Shown: positions 14,957-23,101, counted from the first letter of the stretch. The stretch is 27,217 nt of DNA from DASSKP01 sp035695045 (GCA_035695045.1 DASSEX010000044.1:1-27217); one strand, 5' to 3'. The notes: generated by a model not told the origin, from the sequence alone. Program-made: numbers and translations.

Positions 14957-15697
14957 CTAACCGGTCCGCGGCAGCTCCGCCCAGACGATCTTCCCGTCAT
15001 CCGGGATCTGCTGGATCCCCCACGCCGCGGTCAGCGCCGTGATGAGGTGCAGCCCGCGCCCGTGCTCCGACGTCGAGCTCGCCGGTTGCGGGTCAGGCGT
15101 CCCGGCGCCCTCGTCGAAGACCTCGACGCGAACACTGGTCTCGTCGATCGAGAGGCGCACCTGACAGGGGCTGCCGGCGTGCGTGATGGCGTTGGTCACG
15201 AGCTCGCTGACCACGATCAGCGCGTCGTCGACCGCACGGGTGATGCCCCACTCGGCGAACGTCTCGCGCACGAAGCGGCGCGAGCGCATGACGCTGCCCA
15301 GCTCGCAGCTGAGCTCGACCGAGGCGTGTCGCCGACGAGCCGACCCGAGCGTCTCGAGCAGGTCGATGAGGAAGTCGAGGTCGTCGTCCTTCATCACGAA
15401 GCCCTCGACCTGCTTCGCGAGCTGCGCGCGATCCGTCGTCTCGGTGCCGGAGAAGATGACGACCTTCGACACGGGCGACTGCTCGCGGATGCCCGCGAGG
15501 ACGTCCCGACCGGCGAGATCCGGGAGCCCCAGGTCGAGGACGACGACGTCCGGCTGCTCCTGGGCGGCGAGCTTGACGGCCTCGGTGCCGTCGCCGGCTT
15601 CGCCGACGATCTCGAATCCCCCGCGGAAGCGCAGCGCGGTGCGGACCAGCTGCCGCACCTCCGGAACGTCGTCCACGAGTACGACGCGTATCGCCAC
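14957..15697 (-). CDS. Response-regulator receiver fused to RsbW-like ATPase domain
   Basis: A 246-residue cytoplasmic fusion. Residues 3-115 form a receiver domain: acidic pair Asp9-Asp10, phospho-acceptor Asp55 in VVVLDLGLPD, Ser83 and Lys103. Residues 125-245 form a HATPase_c_2 (anti-sigma-factor RsbW/SpoIIAB-type) domain with the N-box SELVTNA (Glu165, Asn169), G1-box DEGAG (195-199) and G2-box EHGRGLHL. No DNA-binding output domain is present, so the output is probably protein phosphorylation or anti-sigma binding gated by receiver phosphorylation; this is inferred. The GTG start has TAACCT six bases upstream and no Shine-Dalgarno site. The hybrid kinase gene upstream carries a closely related receiver and is the obvious partner. 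Confidence 0.88.
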   Translation of the reverse strand: MAIRVVLVDDVPEVRQLVRTALRFRGGFEIVGEAGDGTEAVKLAAQEQPDVVVLDLGLPDLAGRDVLAGIREQSPVSKVVIFSGTETTDRAQLAKQVEGFVMKDDDLDFLIDLLETLGSARRRHASVELSCELGSVMRSRRFVRETFAEWGITRAVDDALIVVSELVTNAITHAGSPCQVRLSIDETSVRVEVFDEGAGTPDPQPASSTSEHGRGLHLITALTAAWGIQQIPDDGKIVWAELPRTG

Positions 15698-15703
15698 GAC
15701 GAA

Positions 15704-15709
15704 AGGTTA
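15704..15709 (-). promoter_or_regulatory. -10 element of receiver/HATPase gene (leaderless type)
   Basis: On the minus strand this reads TAACCT, six bases before the GTG start. It implies that the gene can be transcribed separately from the upstream kinase gene. Confidence 0.45.
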
Positions 15710-15718
15710 GGGTCACTC

Positions 15719-15774
15719 GCCGACGACAACCAGCAGTGAATGTGGTGATGTCGTCGTTTCGTGGTTGTCGCGGC
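15719..15774. terminator. Inverted repeat between kinase and receiver/HATPase genes
   Basis: GCCGACGACAACCA (15719-15732) pairs with TGGTTGTCGCGGC (15762-15774) with one bulged A and a 29-base loop. It lies just past the kinase stop codon and could terminate that transcript. The left arm can also pair with TGTCGTCG (15750-15757). Confidence 0.4.
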
Positions 15775-15797
15775 CTCGAAGGTCCGAATGTCCGGGT

Positions 15798-17747
15798 TCA
15801 GTGCCCCCGGGGCGGCGCCGCCCCGCTCTGCGCCCGACGGAGCGAGACGGCGAAGCTCGTCGAACCGTCGGGAGCTTCTTCGTAGCGCGCGTCGCCACCC
15901 TGTGCCCGAGCCAGCTCCCGGACGATGAACAGACCGAGGCCGGTGCCTCCACGTCCCTCGGATGCGAATCGCTCGAACAGGCGATGACGCAGAGCCTCGG
16001 GCACGCCCTCCCCCGCGTCCATGAACCGGACGTGCACGATCCCGCCCTCGTCCTCCGCACAGATGTGGACCGGCGAGCGACCGTGTCGAAGTGCGTTGGT
16101 CACGAGGTTGTCGACGATCTGCCCGAGGCGGTCGGGATCAGCGAGTACGACGACACCGGGGTCGCACGTCACGATGACATCTGCGTCCGGGTGGGTGGTC
16201 CGGAACGGCGCCACCGCGCTCGACAGGACGTCGGCGAGATCCACAGCCGACAGGTGCATCTCGACGGCGCCGGCTTCCAGCCGGGACGCCATCAACAGGT
16301 CGTCGAGCATCCGCCGCAGCCGGCCGGCGCTGACATCCATCGCATCGCGCATGTCGCGACGCTCTTCGTCGCTCATCGCTGACCAGTGCCTGGCGAGCGT
16401 CTCCGCACAGCCGGTCACGACCCGGATCGGCGTGCGTAGCTCGTGGGCGGTCACTGCCAGGAACTGTGCCTGCTCGGCCGCCGTCCGCTGCAGCCGCTCG
16501 TTGGCGCTCTCCAGTCTTTCGAGCATCGCCCGCCGTTCGGTCATGTCGCGAGTGACCTTGGTGAAGCCGACGAGCTCGTTCCTGCCGTTGCGCATCTCAG
16601 TGATGACGACGTTGGCCCAGAAGCGGCTGCCGTCCTTGCGGATCCGCCAGCCCTCTTCCTCGTAGCGGCCGTGCCGCATCGCCATGTCGAGCTCCCACTC
16701 GGGATGCTTCGCCTCCTGCATCTCCGGCGGGTAGAAGGCCCGGAAGTGCTGCCCGATGATCTCCGCGGCCGTGTAGCCCTTTGTCCGCTCAGCGCCTGCG
16801 TTCCAGCTCGCCACGTGCCCGTCCGGGTCGAGCATGAAGATGGCGTAGTCCTGCACCACCTCGACCAGCAGCCGGAACCGCTCCTCGCTCTGGCGCAGCT
16901 GCTCCTCCGCGGCGCGCTGCGCAGTCACGTCCTGCATCTGGAGGAACAGGTACAGCGCTCGGCCGTCGGCGTCGACGACGGGCGCGAGGGTCGCGCGGGC
17001 ATCGATGACGGTGCCACCGACATCGAGCCGGTGCTCGAGCTGAACCACGGACGTCGGAGCTGCGCACAGCTCTTCGAGGGTCGCAGTGAAGCGTTCCGGC
17101 TCCAGGTCATCGGCGAGGTCGACGTACGACGTCCCGGTCAGTGACTCGAGGTCCCTTCCGACCAGTCGGGCGAGCGCACGGTTGGCCCGAACGAGATGAC
17201 CGGCCAGCGTCATGGTGGCCATGCCGATCGCCGCGTCCTCGAAGACCTCGCGGAAGCGTTCGAGGTGCTGGGACAGCAGCTTCTCCGGATGGCCACTGGC
17301 GATGTCGGCAATGGCCTCCGCAGCCGCGCCCGACGACGCAGCAACGGTCTCCTCGTCGTCGACGGCAACGAGCTGGTGAAGCCGATCGGCGAGCTCGTCG
17401 ATGGGCACCGACTTCTCGAGGAAGCCCACAGCGCCGAGCTGCATCGCCCGCGACGCGAGACCGCGCTCGTCGAAGCCGGAGTACATGACGACCTTGGTCT
17501 GCGGCGACACCGTCGCGATGCGAGGAAGCGCTTCCAGCCCGTCCATGCGCGGCATCGAGACGTCGAGCAGCACGACGTCGGGAAGGTGCTGAGCCGAGAG
17601 GGCAACCGCCTCGAGGCCGGTGCCTCCGTCGGCCACGACGTCGAAGCGGCCGGAGAGCCGAAGGCGCGTGCGGACCAGGAAGCGGACGTCCGCTGCGTCA
17701 TCCACCACGACAATGGTCAGGCGTCTGCCGCCGGCTTCGTCCGCCAC
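15798..17747 (-). CDS. Soluble hybrid sensor kinase: receiver-PAS-PAS-HisKA-HATPase
   Basis: A 649-residue cytoplasmic histidine kinase with no membrane segment. Domains in order: receiver (about 8-125; phospho-acceptor Asp62 in LLDVSMPRMDG, Lys112), PAS (about 160-275, QDVTAQ exit), PAS/PAC (about 290-405, ending TRDMTERR), a helical linker, HisKA with His435 in AVTAHELRTP, and HATPase with N-box DNLVTNAL (Asn551), G1 DAGEG and G2 GGTGLGL. It would sense an internal signal through its PAS domains and autophosphorylate; the target may be its own receiver or the downstream receiver/HATPase protein. The start chosen is GTG 17745-17747, because TAGGGT lies seven bases upstream. An in-frame GTG at 17754-17756 overlaps that hexamer. 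The glucosidase gene diverges from it at once. Confidence 0.9.
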   Translation of the reverse strand: MADEAGGRRLTIVVVDDAADVRFLVRTRLRLSGRFDVVADGGTGLEAVALSAQHLPDVVLLDVSMPRMDGLEALPRIATVSPQTKVVMYSGFDERGLASRAMQLGAVGFLEKSVPIDELADRLHQLVAVDDEETVAASSGAAAEAIADIASGHPEKLLSQHLERFREVFEDAAIGMATMTLAGHLVRANRALARLVGRDLESLTGTSYVDLADDLEPERFTATLEELCAAPTSVVQLEHRLDVGGTVIDARATLAPVVDADGRALYLFLQMQDVTAQRAAEEQLRQSEERFRLLVEVVQDYAIFMLDPDGHVASWNAGAERTKGYTAAEIIGQHFRAFYPPEMQEAKHPEWELDMAMRHGRYEEEGWRIRKDGSRFWANVVITEMRNGRNELVGFTKVTRDMTERRAMLERLESANERLQRTAAEQAQFLAVTAHELRTPIRVVTGCAETLARHWSAMSDEERRDMRDAMDVSAGRLRRMLDDLLMASRLEAGAVEMHLSAVDLADVLSSAVAPFRTTHPDADVIVTCDPGVVVLADPDRLGQIVDNLVTNALRHGRSPVHICAEDEGGIVHVRFMDAGEGVPEALRHRLFERFASEGRGGTGLGLFIVRELARAQGGDARYEEAPDGSTSFAVSLRRAQSGAAPPRGH

Positions 17748-17754
17748 GCCGTCC

Positions 17755-17760
17755 ACCCTA
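17755..17760 (-). promoter_or_regulatory. -10 element of hybrid kinase gene
   Basis: On the minus strand this reads TAGGGT, seven bases before GTG 17745-17747. It overlaps the first in-frame GTG of the kinase. Confidence 0.35.
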
Positions 17761-17796
17761 CGGACGCATCCGCCACTGATGCGAGAGCCTTCCCTG

Positions 17797-19341
17797 ATGC
17801 CCGACCAGCCGACGGGCGGCGCGCCGTGGTGGCAGGGCGCGACCGTCTACCAGGTCTATCCACGTTCGTTCGCCGACGGCAACGGCGACGGCGTCGGCGA
17901 CCTGACGGGTCTGCGTCGACACCTCGACCACATCGCGGACCTCGGGGTCGACGCGGTCTGGATGAGCCCCGTCTTCCGGTCACCCATGGCCGACAACGGC
18001 TACGACGTCAGTGACTACTGCGACATCGACCCCGTGTTCGGCAACCTCGCGACATTCGACGCACTGCTGGACGCTGCGCATCGGTGTGGCCTGCGGGTGC
18101 TGCTCGACTGGGTGCCCAACCACACGTCCGTCGAGCACCCGTGGTTCGTCGAGTCGCGGTCGTCCCGCCGGTCACCGAAACGCGACTGGTACTACTGGCG
18201 CGGCGGCGACCGCGACACGTTGCCGAACAACTGGCGAAGCAACTTCGGTGGTCCCGCATGGACCTGGGACGACGCCACGCAACAGTGGTATCTGCACCTC
18301 TTCCTCGCCGCGCAGCCGGATCTCAACTGGAACAACCCCGAGGTCCAGGACGCGATGCACGCGACACTCCGCTTCTGGCTCGACCGCGGCGTCGACGGCT
18401 TCCGGATGGACGTGATCCACCTCATCGGCAAGGATCCGGCGCTCCCCGATGTGCCGCAACGGCTCGTCGACCGGCCCATGGCGGGCTGGTACGACGACCC
18501 GCGCACGCATCCGTTGTTGCGGGGTATCTCGGCCGTGCTCGCGAGCTATCCGGGCGACCGGCTCTCGGTCGGTGAGGTCAACCTGCGGGACCCACGGCGG
18601 CTGGCGAGCTACTACGGCGACGGCGACGAGCTCGACCTGGTGTTCACGTTCCGCGGGATGGACCTCGGCTGGGACGCAGAAGGCTGGTCCCGACTGCTCG
18701 ACGACGTCGGCAGCGAGCTGCCTGCGCAGGCGTGGCCGGCGTGGGTTCTCGGCAACCACGACGAGAAGCGGGTCCTGACCCGGGTGGGCTCGTTGCGTCG
18801 GGCCGAGGTGCTGGCCGTGCTCAGCCTGACGTTGCGTGGCACGACGTTCGTCTACGCCGGCGACGAGCTCGGGCTGGCCGACGCAGAAGTGCCGCCGGAT
18901 CGTCGCGTTGACGTCGTCGGACGTGACGGGTGCCGCGCACCGATCCCGTGGCGAAGCCGACCGCCGTACGGCTGGGACGCACCGCCGTGGCTTCCGTTCC
19001 CTCCGGAGCCGGAGCGACACAGCGCCGAGGCGCAAGCAGCGGACAAGTCCTCGACCTGGCAGCTGTACCGCGCGGTGCTGGCAGCACGGCGGGAGTCGTC
19101 GGCGCTGCGCCGCGGGGCGATCACCAGACGCGATGCCCCAGCAGGCGTTCTGACCTTCCAGCGCCGGCACGGCGACGACAGCCGCACGGTCGTCGTGAAC
19201 TTCACGGACCGACCCGTGGACGTGATGCTGGACACACCGCACGTCCGGCTGGTCGACACCAGCCGCGCTCCCGGCGGGACGGCGTACGACGGCGTCGTCG
19301 CCGCCGAGAGCGCAGTGCTGTTACGCCCCTCGCAACCGTAG
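17797..19341 (+). CDS. GH13 alpha-glucosidase-type glycoside hydrolase
   Basis: A 514-residue alpha-amylase-superfamily (GH13) enzyme without a signal peptide, so probably cytoplasmic. Conserved regions are visible: VYQVYPRSFADGNGDGVGDL at the N-terminus, WVPNHT (region I), GFRMDVIH with nucleophile Asp205 and Arg203, SVGEVN with acid/base Glu260, and LGNHD with the third aspartate (Asp322). The pattern is that of alpha-glucosidase/oligo-1,6-glucosidase subfamilies; exact linkage preference is not readable. Starts at ATG 17797 or in-frame ATG 17779; neither has a clear Shine-Dalgarno site, and the shorter was chosen because the family usually begins shortly before WWQGATVYQVYPRSF. The last 21 bases overlap the small gene on the other strand. 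There is no transporter gene beside it. Confidence 0.92.
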   Translation: MPDQPTGGAPWWQGATVYQVYPRSFADGNGDGVGDLTGLRRHLDHIADLGVDAVWMSPVFRSPMADNGYDVSDYCDIDPVFGNLATFDALLDAAHRCGLRVLLDWVPNHTSVEHPWFVESRSSRRSPKRDWYYWRGGDRDTLPNNWRSNFGGPAWTWDDATQQWYLHLFLAAQPDLNWNNPEVQDAMHATLRFWLDRGVDGFRMDVIHLIGKDPALPDVPQRLVDRPMAGWYDDPRTHPLLRGISAVLASYPGDRLSVGEVNLRDPRRLASYYGDGDELDLVFTFRGMDLGWDAEGWSRLLDDVGSELPAQAWPAWVLGNHDEKRVLTRVGSLRRAEVLAVLSLTLRGTTFVYAGDELGLADAEVPPDRRVDVVGRDGCRAPIPWRSRPPYGWDAPPWLPFPPEPERHSAEAQAADKSSTWQLYRAVLAARRESSALRRGAITRRDAPAGVLTFQRRHGDDSRTVVVNFTDRPVDVMLDTPHVRLVDTSRAPGGTAYDGVVAAESAVLLRPSQP

Positions 19342-19518
19342 GCGCTGCATCGCGAGCTCGATCTCGACGAGTGTCCGTCGGGTCTCAGCGAGCCGTGACT
19401 CGACGGACTCGACGTGGTCGAGCGGTGCATCGTGACGCAGGCTGTGCAGCTCGACCGACATCTCGGTCAGATGGTCGACGGTGCGCCGCCACAGGTAGGC
19501 GAGCTCGTCGCGACTCAT
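19321..19518 (-). CDS. Small helical hypothetical protein (65 aa)
   Basis: ATG at 19516-19518 opens a 65-residue frame beginning MSRDELAYLWRRTVDHLTEM, continuing with VESVESRLAETRRTLVEIEL and ending MQRLRLRGA. The sequence is charged and amphipathic with heptad-like spacing, suggesting a helical or coiled-coil protein. Over 19381-19440 the base composition by phase is low at the second codon position and high at the first and third in this frame, as expected for coding DNA. The ATG overlaps a TGA in another frame as ATGA, a typical coupling signal. The reading frame of the upstream gene is unresolved here. I do not recognise a family. Confidence 0.5.
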   Translation of the reverse strand: MSRDELAYLWRRTVDHLTEMSVELHSLRHDAPLDHVESVESRLAETRRTLVEIELAMQRLRLRGA

Positions 19519-20020
19519 GCGCTGCAGCGGCAGCGCAAGAGTGGACGAGGATGGCGCGGGAGAACAGAGCACGGCGGCTCCTCGAGAAACGTCCGGCTCG
19601 ACCGGACGGATGGCCGACAAGGACGAGAGACCTCGTCCCGCTCGGCGGAGCTCGGGAGGACCACCAGTGCCGTACGTCGCCGACGAGCTGTGACGCCCGG
19701 CGCCGGCCGACTGCGCTGCTGACCAGAAGTACGACAAGACCGACCGCTGTGGCCGCGACGGCGGCCAGCATCGGAGCGGCGTGATGGCTCTGCCGAGCCC
19801 GATGCAGACCGACAGCGCGGTCGGTCGATGCGGACGGAGACGAGACGCTGAGCGCGGCCGGGTGGGCCGGCACCTCGATCGATGTCCGCTGCGCGGCATT
19901 TGCCCCGGCGGTCGTGACCGCGGCGGCCGAGGCAGCCGGGCCGACCAGCACCCCCGCCGCAAGCAGCAATCGGGCCCACGCTGAGATCCCGCGGCCCGTC
20001 ATGTCCGCATCACAACGCAT
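19385..20020 (-). CDS. Putative exported/membrane protein with uncertain 3' end
   Basis: The 5' half of this frame looks real: a signal peptide (ARLLLAAGVLVGPAASAAA), a Ser/Ala/Pro-rich extracellular stretch, and a membrane segment (APMLAAVAATAVGLVVLLVSSAVG) followed by arginines, implying a type I-like protein of about 100 residues with a cytoplasmic tail. ATG 20018-20020 is 16 bases after the STAS gene stop; ATG 20000-20002 is an alternative. The 3' half becomes arginine-, alanine- and histidine-rich and overlaps the small gene at 19321-19518 in another frame, so it is probably not coding as drawn. A different frame ends at 19515 in an ATGA overlap, suggesting a frameshift or sequence error. 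I do not recognise a family. Confidence 0.4.
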   Translation of the reverse strand: MRCDADMTGRGISAWARLLLAAGVLVGPAASAAAVTTAGANAAQRTSIEVPAHPAALSVSSPSASTDRAVGLHRARQSHHAAPMLAAVAATAVGLVVLLVSSAVGRRRASQLVGDVRHWWSSRAPPSGTRSLVLVGHPSGRAGRFSRSRRALFSRAILVHSCAAAAAHESRRARLPVAAHRRPSDRDVGRAAQPASRCTARPRRVRRVTAR

Positions 20021-20036
20021 CAACCTGAAAAACGTC

Positions 20037-20657
20037 TCAGGTCTCCGGCGCTACGTAGGTGGTCGCCGACAGGCCGAGGCCACGGAGGCGGCCGACGTCG
20101 GCCGACGGCACGTTGACGACGAGCAGCTCCTGTCCGCGAACCGCAGCGGCGCTGCTCGCGAACGCCAGAGCCGACGCTCCGGCGTCGCTCAGGAGCGTGC
20201 CGCGAAGGTCGCACACGACGATCGCGACATCTTGCTCGATCGCCTCGGAGAGCGAGCCCTCGAGCGCGTCCGGGTCGGCTCCCGTCTCGGATGCCTGCAC
20301 GACGGCGAGGTTGCGAAGGCGTCGTACGGTCCAGCCGGATGCGAGCGTCGTCGGTTGCGATGTCTGCTGGGCGGCGCCCGTGATGCGGGCGGTCGCTTGC
20401 CGAAGGCCGACGATCGTCAGGTGATCGGCCCCCCAGCGGTCCTGCAGGCCGGCGAGCTTCGCCGCCCCGTCGCTGTCGAACGACGGGATCGCCGTCAGGT
20501 CGATGACGACCGGCGTCCCCTGGTCGAGCCGGCCGATCTCGCCGCTCAGGCGCTCGGCGGTCGCACCCGTCAACGGCTCCGTGACGGCGAGCACCACCGG
20601 TGTCGTGGTCGAAGGCGAGTCCGGCTTCGCGCGGCGCCCGGGACCTCGCCACCACAT
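20037..20657 (-). CDS. Tandem STAS-domain protein
   Basis: A 206-residue cytoplasmic protein with two anti-sigma-factor-antagonist (STAS) domains. Domain 1 (about 18-95) has VVIDLTAIPSFDSDG, with Ser62 at the position phosphorylated in SpoIIAA. Domain 2 (about 125-205) has VVCDLRGTLLSDAG, where Asp158 occupies that position. A partner-switching role with an RsbW-like kinase is expected from the family but not shown; the receiver/HATPase protein in this window is a possible partner. The ATG start is strongly supported by GAGGAGG seven bases upstream; longer frames have no such site. It leads a small operon with the membrane-protein gene 16 bases downstream. The molybdenum hydroxylase operon diverges on the other side. 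Confidence 0.8.
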   Translation of the reverse strand: MWWRGPGRRAKPDSPSTTTPVVLAVTEPLTGATAERLSGEIGRLDQGTPVVIDLTAIPSFDSDGAAKLAGLQDRWGADHLTIVGLRQATARITGAAQQTSQPTTLASGWTVRRLRNLAVVQASETGADPDALEGSLSEAIEQDVAIVVCDLRGTLLSDAGASALAFASSAAAVRGQELLVVNVPSADVGRLRGLGLSATTYVAPET

Positions 20658-20815
20658 GGTGCGGCCTCCTCGCTCTGCACACAGGCGGCTGGGCTCGCGC
20701 CTGTTCACACCAGCGTGCCCGACTTTACGGAGTCTCACCCTTATCGCGCCATCTGCCAGACGGGTGACTGGGTCGCTGCGACAACGTGCTCGTTGATAGG
20801 GCATGCTCCCCGAGC

Positions 20816-23101
20816 GTGAGCATCCTGGGCACCCGCGTACTGCGTGTCGAAGACCCGAAGTTCCTCACCACCGGGGGCGTCTACGTCGACGACCTTCGCG
20901 ACCCTCGGCTGGAAGGCGCGGCGTACGTCACCTATGTGCGCTCCGTCGTGGCGCACGCGAAGGTCACGGTGGACACGTCCGGCGCGGCCGACACTCCGGG
21001 CGTGCTGGCCGTCGTGACGATGGACGATCTGCGCGAGGTGGAGCCTCCGCCGCTCGCGCTCCCCTACCTTCCGCCGGCGATGCGCCGACCGTGGCTCGCT
21101 GACGGTGTCGTGCGATACGTCGGTGAACCTGTCGCGGCGATCGTGACCGAGTCGCGGTACGACGGCGAAGATGCGGCTGAGCTCGTCGGTGTCGACTACG
21201 AGCCGCTGCCGGTCGTGGTCGACCCGCACGCATCGGCGACCAACGAGGTGCTGCTCTTTCCCGACGCGCCCAGCAACACGGCGTTGGCCTTCGAGCTCGG
21301 CGAGCCGGAGGGACTGCTGGACGACTGCGAAGTCGTCGTCCGGCAGCAGATCGTCAACCAGCGGGTCGCGCCGGCGCCGCTCGAGGTTCGCGGCAGCGCG
21401 TGCGTGTGGACGGACGACGGCCGGCTGCTGTTCTGGGGTTCGACGCAGAGCCCCCACGGCGCGCGCGACACGCTGGCGAAAGCACTTTCGCTCGAGCCGG
21501 ACCAAGTGCACTTCATCGCGCCCGACGTGGGCGGCGGGTTCGGCGCGAAGTTCGACGTGTCCGTCGAGGACATGCTGCTCGCCGTTCTCGCGAAGCGTCT
21601 CAGCCGGCCCATGCGCTGGACGGAGACCCGCACCGAGAACCTCTTGTCGATGGGTCATGGCCGCGCGCAGATCCAGACGGTGGCGATGGGTGGCCGCCGC
21701 GATGGCAAGGTCGAGGCCTACTCGCTGCACGTGCTGCAGGACGCCGGCGCCTACCCGCACTTCGGTGCCGTCCTGCCGATCATGACGCAGACGATGGCGA
21801 CCGGCGTCTACGCGATCGAGAAGGTCGCCGTGCGCACCAACTCGGTGGTCACCAACACGTCGAGTGTCGTTGCGTATCGCGGTGCGGGCCGGCCGGAGGC
21901 CACGGCCGCCGTCGAGCGGATGATCGACATGTTCGCCGCGGAGATCGGCATGGACCCTGCCGAGGTCCGACGCAAGAACCTGCTCCCGCCGGATGCCTTC
22001 CCGGTCACGACGCCGGCCGGTGCGGTGTACGACAGTGGCGAGTACGAGAAGGCGCTGCAGGCCGTGCTCGACGCTGCCGGGTACGCCGAGCTGCGCACCG
22101 AGCAGCAGAAGCGGCGCGACGCCGGCGACCACCCCTTGCTGGGCATCGGACTGTCGACGTACGTCGAGATCACAGCAGGACCCGAGGCCGGGCAGGAGTT
22201 CGCCCGGATCAACGTGCGTCCGGACGGCTCCGCCGTCGTCTACACGGGCACGTCACCGCATGGGCAAGGACATGCGACGTCGTTCGCGATGCTCGCGTCC
22301 GAGGAGCTCGGGATCCCGGTCGAGCGCATCGAGGTGGTCCACGGCGACACCGACCTCGTGGCCCGTGGCGGAGGCACTGGCGGCTCCCGCTCACTACAGC
22401 TCGGTGGCGCCGCGGTGCACCAGGGTGCGATCGAGGCGGTCGATCAGGCGCGCGAGCTCGCCGCCGAGCTGTTCGAGGCGTCTCCGGCGGACGTCACCCT
22501 GGACAAGAGCCGGGGCGGGTTCCATGTCGCGGGGTCGCCGGACGAGGTGCGATCGTGGGGGGAGGTGGCGACCAGCGCGGATGCGGAGCACGGCCTCATC
22601 GTCGACACCGACTTCAAGGCCAAGGGGGCGACGTTCCCCTTCGGTGCCCACCTCGCGGTGGTCGAGGTCGATGTGGACACCGGCAAGGTGCGGCTGGTGC
22701 GCATGGTCACCGTCGACGACGCCGGGCCGGTCATCAACCCGGTCATCGTCGAGGGCCAGCGGCACGGCGGCATCGCGCAGGGTGCCGCACAAGCCCTGTT
22801 CGAAGAGGTCCGGTACGACGACGACGGCAACCCGCAGACGACCAACCTTGCCGACTACGGGTTTCCGTCGGCGGCCGAGCTACCGGACTTCGAGCTCGTC
22901 GACATGGCGACGCCGTCGCCGATGAACCCACTCGGGGTGAAGGGCATCGGCGAGGCAGGCACGATCGGCGCGACGCCGGCGGTCCAGAACGCTGTCGTCG
23001 ACGCACTTGCGCATCTCGGCGTGCGACACGTCGACATGCCGACGACGTCCGAACGAGTGTGGCGAGCCATCAACGATGCGAAGAAGGGCAGCGACCGGTG
23101 A
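20816..23101 (+). CDS. Molybdenum hydroxylase large subunit (xanthine dehydrogenase/CoxL family)
   Basis: A 761-residue molybdopterin-cytosine-dinucleotide-binding subunit of the xanthine oxidase family, which hydroxylates aldehydes, purines or heterocycles, or in CO dehydrogenase oxidises CO. The active-site loop reads AYRGAGR (353-359), the form II/general hydroxylase type, not the AYRCSFR of true form I CO dehydrogenase. The catalytic base is Glu713 in GVKGIGEAGTIG. Other family segments are DVGGGFGAKFDV and TGTSPHGQGHATSF. The substrate is not predictable. GTG 20816 was chosen as the start since homologues begin near ILGTRVLRVEDPKFLTG; no good Shine-Dalgarno site is seen. It is the first gene of an L-S-M operon and is coupled to the next gene through GTGA. 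Confidence 0.93.
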   Translation: MSILGTRVLRVEDPKFLTTGGVYVDDLRDPRLEGAAYVTYVRSVVAHAKVTVDTSGAADTPGVLAVVTMDDLREVEPPPLALPYLPPAMRRPWLADGVVRYVGEPVAAIVTESRYDGEDAAELVGVDYEPLPVVVDPHASATNEVLLFPDAPSNTALAFELGEPEGLLDDCEVVVRQQIVNQRVAPAPLEVRGSACVWTDDGRLLFWGSTQSPHGARDTLAKALSLEPDQVHFIAPDVGGGFGAKFDVSVEDMLLAVLAKRLSRPMRWTETRTENLLSMGHGRAQIQTVAMGGRRDGKVEAYSLHVLQDAGAYPHFGAVLPIMTQTMATGVYAIEKVAVRTNSVVTNTSSVVAYRGAGRPEATAAVERMIDMFAAEIGMDPAEVRRKNLLPPDAFPVTTPAGAVYDSGEYEKALQAVLDAAGYAELRTEQQKRRDAGDHPLLGIGLSTYVEITAGPEAGQEFARINVRPDGSAVVYTGTSPHGQGHATSFAMLASEELGIPVERIEVVHGDTDLVARGGGTGGSRSLQLGGAAVHQGAIEAVDQARELAAELFEASPADVTLDKSRGGFHVAGSPDEVRSWGEVATSADAEHGLIVDTDFKAKGATFPFGAHLAVVEVDVDTGKVRLVRMVTVDDAGPVINPVIVEGQRHGGIAQGAAQALFEEVRYDDDGNPQTTNLADYGFPSAAELPDFELVDMATPSPMNPLGVKGIGEAGTIGATPAVQNAVVDALAHLGVRHVDMPTTSERVWRAINDAKKGSDR

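Noticed and set aside
13689..14960. 423-codon frame running through the transglycosylase gene and tRNA-Leu
   Set aside because: It overlaps a clear transglycosylase frame and a perfect tRNA, and its composition is arginine-rich shadow.
19545..19784. Plus-strand frame starting near 19550 (MARENRARRLLEKRPARP...)
   Set aside because: It lies antisense to the STAS operon, has no properly spaced Shine-Dalgarno site, and degrades into Thr/Arg/Ala-rich sequence.
20741..22132. 463-codon minus-strand frame opposite the molybdenum hydroxylase large subunit
   Set aside because: The product is rich in Arg, His, Asp and Val with no recognisable domain. The plus-strand gene is fully explained by family motifs.
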